A DNA stretch of 7,042 bases from assembly GCA_045614365.1 (NCBI GenBank), contig JAZLCV010000073.1:1-7042 (forward strand), read 5' to 3'. This document shows, piece by piece, positions 1 through 5,400 of the stretch. Made by a program: the position numbers and the translations under genes. Position 1 is the first letter of the stretch; each line of letters begins with the position of its first letter. Source of the stretch: SIG480 sp045614365. Lineage in GTDB: Bacteria > Bacillota > Clostridia > Oscillospirales > JAAYXM01. Below the pieces are notes generated by a model. That model worked only from the letters and a program-made list of their open reading frames with translations, ran no database searches and was not told where the DNA came from.

Positions 1-48
1 AAGTCAAAGGGGAAGGTTGATAATTTTTCTCTGGTTATAGCTGTCTAA
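1..48 (+). CDS. Possible C-terminal tail of an upstream gene
   Basis: Reading from base 1 gives 15 codons, KSKGKVDNFSLVIAV, ending at TAA (46-48). The tail has a basic stretch followed by DN and a hydrophobic beta-strand. That resembles the last strand of PP2C/SpoIIE-type phosphatases, which often end in a DN or DD plus a run of Val/Ile, but 15 residues are far too few to assign a family. The stop lies 5 nt before the -35 box of the next operon, a typical gene-to-promoter arrangement. The segment may equally be intergenic DNA that happens to be open. Confidence 0.3.
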   Translation, partial: KSKGKVDNFSLVIAV

Positions 49-52
49 TTGA

Positions 53-81
53 TTGATTTAATTCATAAACGGCTATATAAT
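53..81 (+). promoter_or_regulatory. Sigma-A-type promoter of the two-component operon
   Basis: The -35 box TTGATT (53-58) is separated by exactly 17 bp from a perfect -10 box TATAAT (76-81). Transcription would start near base 88, giving a leader of about 39 nt before the regulator start codon. The position directly upstream of the regulator gene and its ribosome binding site supports the call. No obvious operator repeat was seen around it, so basal rather than strongly activated expression is likely. Confidence 0.72.
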
Positions 82-112
82 AATAGTCAGAAGCTTAAAA
101 ACAAAGGCAGAA

Positions 113-118
113 AGAGGG
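113..118 (+). promoter_or_regulatory. Ribosome binding site deciding the regulator start
   Basis: AGAGGG lies 8 nt before the ATG at 127. This supports that ATG over earlier in-frame TTG/ATT codons, which lie inside or upstream of the promoter. Confidence 0.65.
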
Positions 119-126
119 CGAAGCGG

Positions 127-858
127 ATGATTAAAATTGCGCTTTGTGACGACGAACAAAAAATACTTGATGAAGTGTCGCAATATATAGATGAATATGC
201 TGAAAAGAAGAATCTTCAAAATTTTGAAATTTTCCGTTTCGATTCCGTAAAATCTCTTGAAAACGTTTTGGAAGACGAAAAAGCTTTTGATATTTTCATT
301 CTTGACGTCTATATCGGCAACGGAATGGGTACGGAGCTTGCAAAATCCATCCGCAAAAAGGGAATTGAAAGTCCGATTGTTTTTCTCACCACTTCGGTTG
401 AGCATGCACCCGAAAGTTTTGAAACCGGCACTCTTCGCTATCTTATAAAACCTGTTAATCCGCAAAAGTTTTGTGAGGCGATGGATGTAGCCATTCTTCA
501 AGCGGAAAAATTGGGTGAACATCTTATCAAATTCAAAACCGAAAACGGCCTTGAAAGTATCAACGCCAGCAGCATAATGTATTCCGAAGCTCACGACCAT
601 TATCAGCACATAACCCTTGATAGCGGCGAAAAGATAAAGGTAAGAATGACCGTTTCGGAACTTTTTGCTGTACTTATCAGAAACGGCGGTTTTGCAAGGG
701 TTGGAAGCGCATACATAATCAACCTTCGTAACATAAAAAACGTTTCCACGTCCGAAGTGCATCTATATAACGACATAAGCATACCGATTCCAAGAGGTAA
801 ACACACTGAACTTAAAAAAGCTTTTTGGGATTTTCAATGCGAAGGAGAGGAGGATTAA
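127..858 (+). CDS. LytTR-family (AgrA/LytR-type) response regulator
   Basis: Cytoplasmic DNA-binding response regulator of 243 aa, the usual length for the family. Residues 1-125 form a receiver domain: acidic pair D8-D9 in CDDE, predicted phosphoacceptor D60 in FILDVYIG, Thr in FLTTS (88-89) and K109 in LIKPV. Residues about 135-238 form a LytTR DNA-binding domain, with YSEAHDHY near 152-159 and the hallmark segment FARVGSAYIINL (189-200). LytTR proteins bind direct repeats upstream of weak promoters, and phosphorylation promotes dimerisation. The start at 127 is chosen because MIKIALCDDE is the canonical receiver N-terminus and a ribosome binding site precedes it. The kinase gene follows 6 nt after the stop, so the two are co-transcribed. 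An oddity is that the usual R-[IVC]-H-x-S motif of the DNA-binding domain reads R-V-G-S-A, so base recognition may differ from AgrA. Family assignment is very secure; targets are inferred. Confidence 0.93.
   Translation: MIKIALCDDEQKILDEVSQYIDEYAEKKNLQNFEIFRFDSVKSLENVLEDEKAFDIFILDVYIGNGMGTELAKSIRKKGIESPIVFLTTSVEHAPESFETGTLRYLIKPVNPQKFCEAMDVAILQAEKLGEHLIKFKTENGLESINASSIMYSEAHDHYQHITLDSGEKIKVRMTVSELFAVLIRNGGFARVGSAYIINLRNIKNVSTSEVHLYNDISIPIPRGKHTELKKAFWDFQCEGEED
844..853 (+). promoter_or_regulatory. Ribosome binding site of the kinase gene, inside the regulator gene
   Basis: GGAGAGGAGG contains a full AGGAGG (848-853) 11 nt before the kinase ATG. It overlaps the last codons of the regulator gene, which points to translational coupling within one operon. 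Confidence 0.7.
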
Positions 859-864
859 TCGGCA

Positions 865-2124
865 ATGGCAGGAACGATTTTTGAGTTTATAATCCTTCTT
901 ATTACCCATGCGGCTGCCGGAATTTATTCTTCCACCCTTAAATACAGTAAAAAGAAAACTTATATTATCTGGGGAATCTGGATTGCGCTTCAGACCGGCC
1001 TTTTGTTTTATACAGAATATATTCTGACAAACTGGGCTTTGCAATTTGTTGTTGGATTCATCCTTTCCCTAATCGGTCAATATGCAATCTTCTTTGCGAC
1101 CACAAAGGGAAAGCTTGCCCAAAGAGTGTTTGTGATGCTCACATATTCAATTTTCTTTTGTATTGCTATGACGGTTGTCATGATGGTGAAAGGAACGTTT
1201 GAAAATCTGCATTGGGCAATTATGGTTGTTATCCATGCGGCCATGCTTTTTGCAACGGTAAGTTATTTTTTGCGCTACGTATGTTCTCTTTGCCGAACTG
1301 CTTCAAAAAACATCACAACCGGTTGGAAGCCCCTTATCTTTGTTAATGTCGTATTTTTCATTACCGTAATACTTTCTTCTATATTTCCGGTAAGACTTAC
1401 TAATTTTGATGATCCCGCATTTATCACATTTGTTTTTATAAGTATTTCGATTTTTTCTGTATATCCGATTATTTTTTCAAACATAAACAGCCTTTCGGAA
1501 GCTGCGATGAAAAGGGAAGTTGAAGCCCAAAACAAGCTTCTTTTGGCGCAAATCGAAGCGGAAAATATTCAGCTTTTGGCAGACAGTAAGGCAAGGCATG
1601 ACCGCCGTCACCATGACCTTGTCATGCTTGAATTTGCAAACAACAATGACATTGAAAGCGTAAGGGAATATCTTGAAAACCTTGTTGAAAGCGAAAATAA
1701 AGTTTGGGGAGAAGTTCGATATTGTGATAACATGACCGCAAACACCGTCTTGACCGCTTATGAAAGAAAAGCAAAAGAAGAAGGGGTTTTTGTAAAAATT
1801 TCGGCAAATGTAAGCCGTGATATTGAAATTCTTCCGCAGGATTTGGTTATTGTTATCGCAAATCTTTTTGAAAACGCGATAAACGCCACCGCAAAACTTA
1901 AAAACGAGAACAAAGAAATAGAAATAAACATTAAAGAAAATGCAAAGAGACTGCTTGTTAAAATGGAAAACCCATGCAAAAAGAATCTTGTTTTTGATGA
2001 ATCATGCTTTGGAATCGGTATAAGCTCTGTTATTGAAACCGCAGGAAAATATGACGGAATGTATGATTTCAGCGCAGAAAACGGCGTTTTTTCCGCAAAA
2101 ATAAGCCTTAATATAAGCCAATAA
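865..2124 (+). CDS. AgrC-like GHKL sensor histidine kinase, multi-pass membrane protein
   Basis: Membrane sensor kinase of 419 aa, partner of the preceding LytTR regulator. The first half is hydrophobic with six or seven predicted membrane spans, at about residues 5-22, 33-50, 57-79, 88-108, 117-138, 156-173 and 184-205, as in peptide-sensing AgrC-type receptors. A charged, probably coiled-coil linker (about 211-243) leads into the dimerisation/phosphotransfer helix with ARHDRRHHDLVM; H245 is the likely phosphorylated histidine. The ATP-binding domain (about 325-419) has the N-box NLFENAIN (333-340) and the single Gly-box FGIGISSV (382-389) typical of HATPase_c_5 kinases. All key catalytic motifs look intact. 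The start is fixed by the strong ribosome binding site at 844-853. The ligand is unknown: the membrane half suggests an extracellular peptide, but no AgrD- or AgrB-like gene is present here. Base composition is more A-rich than the large gene downstream. Confidence 0.92.
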   Translation: MAGTIFEFIILLITHAAAGIYSSTLKYSKKKTYIIWGIWIALQTGLLFYTEYILTNWALQFVVGFILSLIGQYAIFFATTKGKLAQRVFVMLTYSIFFCIAMTVVMMVKGTFENLHWAIMVVIHAAMLFATVSYFLRYVCSLCRTASKNITTGWKPLIFVNVVFFITVILSSIFPVRLTNFDDPAFITFVFISISIFSVYPIIFSNINSLSEAAMKREVEAQNKLLLAQIEAENIQLLADSKARHDRRHHDLVMLEFANNNDIESVREYLENLVESENKVWGEVRYCDNMTANTVLTAYERKAKEEGVFVKISANVSRDIEILPQDLVIVIANLFENAINATAKLKNENKEIEINIKENAKRLLVKMENPCKKNLVFDESCFGIGISSVIETAGKYDGMYDFSAENGVFSAKISLNISQ

Positions 2125-2141
2125 AAACTCAAGAAAAAGAG

Positions 2142-2181
2142 TTTGAGCACGGAGAAAAACGCGGTGCTCAAAAATGAGCAC
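2142..2181 (+). repeat. Three complementary segments able to form alternative hairpins
   Basis: TTTGAGCAC (2142-2150) pairs with GTGCTCAAA (2164-2172) over 9 bp around a 13-nt loop. The same GTGCTCA (2164-2170) can instead pair with TGAGCAC (2175-2181) in a 7-bp stem with an AAAA loop. The outer segments are exact 9-bp direct repeats (TGAGCACGG at 2144-2152 and 2175-2183). A third small stem, AAACTC (2125-2130) with GAGTTT (2139-2144), overlaps the first. The structures exclude each other. None is followed by a T-run, so none is itself a terminator. Confidence 0.6.
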
Positions 2182-2222
2182 GGTTTAAAAACACATAAAA
2201 CATCTAATATATAATACAAATT

Positions 2223-2257
2223 AAAAGGCCTTTCGGAATAATCCGAAAGGCCTTTTT
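2223..2257 (+). terminator. Intrinsic terminator after the two-component operon
   Basis: GGCCTTTCGGA (2227-2237) pairs perfectly with TCCGAAAGGCC (2242-2252) around the loop ATAA, followed by TTTTT (2253-2257). The stem can be lengthened by AAAA (2223-2226) pairing with T residues of the tail, so it may also act on transcripts from the opposite strand, although weakly. It lies 98 nt after the kinase stop and separates that operon from the surface-protein gene, implying an independent promoter for the latter. Confidence 0.93.
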
Positions 2258-2293
2258 GCAATCTACGCCAAAAAACTGCAATCTGTGCCAAAA
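2257..2293 (+). promoter_or_regulatory. 17-bp tandem direct repeat, candidate LytTR operator
   Basis: TGCAATCTACGCCAAAA (2257-2273) and TGCAATCTGTGCCAAAA (2277-2293) match at 15 of 17 positions and are spaced 20 bp start to start, about two helical turns. LytTR regulators are known to bind paired imperfect direct repeats at such spacing just upstream of the -35 region. On the reverse strand the second copy reads CACAGATTG, loosely like the ACAGTT core of AgrA sites. Binding by the regulator encoded at 127-858 is inferred from geometry and proximity only. The repeat is outside the terminator stem. Confidence 0.5.
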
Positions 2294-2323
2294 GAAACAA
2301 AAACAAAAAATTTTTGCTAAAAT

Positions 2324-2329
2324 GATAAT
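2324..2329 (+). promoter_or_regulatory. Candidate -10 box of the surface-protein gene
   Basis: GATAAT (2324-2329) differs from TATAAT at one base. At 17 bp upstream the sequence is AAACAA (2301-2306), a very poor -35, as expected for an activator-dependent promoter. Transcription would start near 2336, placing the direct repeats at about -79 to -43. An alternative is TTGGTG (2334-2339) with TAAAAG (2356-2361) at 16 bp. Choosing between them needs a mapped 5' end. Confidence 0.4.
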
Positions 2330-2392
2330 CGTATTGGTGAAAGTATTTTTAATGCTAAAAGCCATATCAAAAGTTTTGTCAATTTATTAAAG

Positions 2393-2398
2393 AAAGGA
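2393..2398 (+). promoter_or_regulatory. Ribosome binding site of the surface-protein gene
   Basis: AAAGGA lies 9 nt before the ATG at 2408, selecting it over the out-of-frame ATG at 2400, which sits only 1 nt after the site and opens a frame of only 26 codons. Confidence 0.65.
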
Positions 2399-2407
2399 AA
2401 TGAGAAG

Positions 2408-5400
2408 ATGTTCAAAAGAGCACTATCACTTTTTCTTGCAATTCTTATGGCGGCGGGAATGTTCCCGTTCACAAGTTTAACCGCTTATGCCGCTAAGAAA
2501 AAGGATGTAAACTATTTCTTCCCAACCCTGGATACGGAAATAGAATACAAATATATCGAGCGCCTCGATATAGGTTTTTCCGGCGACGCTTTTGAAAAAG
2601 GCGACCAGGTCGATGCTTACATGTTAGGCGAAAAGAGTACATATTACTTCAATTATCTCGGAAGTTATTACGAGTATAAAAAGACCGAAGAATATATGCC
2701 TTCTGTCGCTGCGGTTGCAAGAAACATTGCACCGGAATATGTTGACATCAAGATGAACGAGATAATCATCTATAGAGTTGACAGAGGAGACGGCCTTGAT
2801 CCGCTTTACGGTGCGGTCGTTGCCTATGATCCCCAAAAAGGTATCACTTTCTATGGTGTTTCCTCTCCCGATGGTTCTCCTTCTCTTTATAATATTACCA
2901 TGGAACCGGGCGTTTACTATATCGACGTAGTATATTGTACCGACCACGGCCTTGGAACCAAGGAAATTTACCATACCGTAAATTACCGCGATGATGACGG
3001 AACTATTCTTTGTGTAAGAGAAGTCAGAACAGGCGAAAACGCAATTCCGCCCTCTGCTCCGGTTAAAAACGGCGTTACCGGACAATGGAACCACACCGGT
3101 GAATATATCAACGGCGATCTTGATATCTATGCGGATTATACCGGCGGCGAAATTTTTAAACCGGAACGTCCGGATGATGCTTATGCAGAAGGAACAGCTC
3201 CTTTTGTAAGGGATGACTATAACCAGAAGATCCTCAGCATTCCTGCAGAAAAAAACATGACCCCTTCCGATGTTGAGAACATGGTGGCAGGCCATACTTT
3301 TGAAGATATAAAGGTTGACTATGGCCTTTATCAGAAACAGACTGCCCAGATCAGGGAAGTCGGCACCTATGGTGAACTTAAAAACACCGAGGAATCTTCC
3401 CTTGGAGTAGGTTTTGAAAAACTTTGCGAATACCTCAGCGAAACTTATAGCTTTAATATCAATGAGATCATAGTTTATCAGACCACCTTTGTTTCCGGCC
3501 AGGACCGTGATAAATACTGCGTTATCATGGGATACGATTATGATAACCAGGCAGCCTATGTTGCATACGGTCTGTATGCTTATGAGATCGTTATCTATAA
3601 CCCCGATGACCTCAGAGATAAAGAACTTGATATAACTTTTGATATTGACATCATGTCAGGTTACGCAACCAGAGAAACCCATAACGTAAAATACGTCCGT
3701 GAAGACGGCAGCGTTATCAAAAGCGTTATGGTTACCAATGGAAAGAACGTACGTACCAACGATATTCCGGAAGTTCCGGAAAAAGACGGATATGAAAGCA
3801 AATGGTCCAATGACGGAACCGGAATCAACGGCGACATTACCATTTACCCTGTATATACAAGAATCGGCGGCGAAGTTGAAGACACCGGACCTTATACTGT
3901 AAACTTTTATATGCCCGCATGGATAGTAAACCTTGAAAGAGAGGAACCTGTCACCGACGAAAACGGAAATCCCTACGCCGATGAGGATCCCGTTCTTATC
4001 CATACCGAAATAGTAAAACACGGTGAAGACGTCCAGTACATCCCCACCATTCCCTGGAAAGCAAGCAAAGCTTATGAATGGCACGACTGGAATGACAGCT
4101 GCAAGAACATAACCGAAAACAAGGATGTTATCGTCAAAAAGACGGCCGGCGGTAAACGTGTTTTCAGCTATTTTTATGGAGTGGAAGATACAGTTTGCGG
4201 TGCTCCTTATGACGGAGTTGCAAATATAACTCCTCTTGATACCCCGGATTTTTCCTTTAACATTGAAGATACCGCTATCGGTGAATGGGTCCTCAAAAAG
4301 ATGGCCAACCTGGCAACTTATTACCATGTCCAGACGGCAAACGTACTTGGAACCGAAAACCACTATCATTATGTCAGAACCTATGAACCCGAAGGCGTAA
4401 AATATCTTCAGAAAGATATATCCTATATTTTGACCGGCCTTTCTGATGTACATTCCCCAGACAACACGGAAATGTACTCTGCAATGATGCGTTATGTCGG
4501 TCTTTTCGGAGATCAGACGGCCGAAACCCTTTATGGCAGCGATGCTGACGCAAGCACCAGATACGCAAACCTCAAATCTGTTGTTGAAGGTGCCGCAGCA
4601 GCATACGGAATTGCCGTTGAAGACGTTCCGATCCATAAATTAAGAGATACTGAATATGCAGTCTGGATCGCATATACTTACTATGGCGAAGCCATCGTTA
4701 TCTGCGAACACGATTGCCACTATATCCTCGATGCTGACGACGAAAGTTCCTGGGAACTTGCAAAAGCCAAAACCTATAACGGAACTCTTGCGGATATAAG
4801 CAAAAAGGCTCTTGAATATGAAGGAAAAGAAGCAACCGCAGTTGAAAAATGTGAGATTATCTATACCGTAAACGGAAAAGTTGTATCCACAGATACCGCA
4901 GTTGCCGGAAGCAAATATAAACTTATCCAGCCCGCAGCTATCAGAGGCTATAAGACCGAAGGCTGGAAATATAACGGCCAGATCGTTGGAGAAGAAATCA
5001 CCGTTGAGGGAAGCAGCATGCGTTTTGACGCTTCCTATACCGAAGAAAGCGGCGCAAGCACCGGCCTTGCAAGCATAACTTTCAACTATGGCTACAGCTC
5101 CACCGCACCCAGCGGCTTCACCACTAAAGCAGGCAGAAGCGACGTTGGCAAGATCAAGAGACCGGTTATCGACGGTATTACCCAGAACGACGCAAAAGGC
5201 AACTGGACTCTTAAATATTTCGGCGTTTATGATGACATCGACACCAGCAAAGAACCTTATCCCATGAGCAAATTCTGGAACGAGCTTCTTGATGCCGATA
5301 CCGAATATACCCCCACCGCAAAAACAATTCCGATTTATGAACTTTATTATAACGGAAAACTTGTAACTTACGGTTTCATCAAAGCATATGATTTAGGAAA

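Larger units (their letters stand above)
2125..2407 (+). other. Structured intergenic region between the kinase and surface-protein genes
   Basis: No coding frame with a ribosome binding site is supported in these 283 bp. The region contains alternative hairpins (2125-2181), an intrinsic terminator (2223-2257), a 17-bp direct repeat pair (2257-2293), a candidate -10 box (2324-2329) and the ribosome binding site of the next gene (2393-2398). TGCTAAAA occurs twice, at 2315-2322 and 2353-2360, flanking the candidate transcription start; its role is unknown. Confidence 0.7.

Noticed and set aside
49..126. Earlier start for the response regulator (TTG at 49)
   Set aside because: The extension overlaps the -35/-10 promoter, adds a basic tail absent from receiver domains, and lacks a ribosome binding site; ATG at 127 has one.
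2142..2181. Hairpins as a second intrinsic terminator
   Set aside because: No T-run follows either stem; the downstream sequence is A-rich.
2210..2215. Perfect TATAAT as a promoter for the surface-protein gene
   Set aside because: No -35 at proper spacing, and a transcript from it would begin directly in the strong terminator hairpin at 2223-2257.
2400..2402. ATG upstream of the surface-protein start
   Set aside because: It is out of frame, opens only 26 codons, and sits too close to the ribosome binding site; the ATG at 2408 yields a proper signal peptide.
2624..3295. Long open frame on the reverse strand
   Set aside because: It lies wholly opposite the surface-protein gene, whose + strand frame has a signal peptide, a ribosome binding site and repeated domains. 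The reverse translation is low-complexity and shadow-like.
4184..4212. TVCGAPY as a thioester-domain motif of Gram-positive adhesins
   Set aside because: Cys-Gly is present, but the partner TQ-type motif and the expected domain context were not found.
3656..4636. 326-codon open frame on the reverse strand
   Set aside because: A shadow of the surface-protein gene: the codon bias of the + strand leaves few stops on the opposite strand. No domain or supported start is seen.
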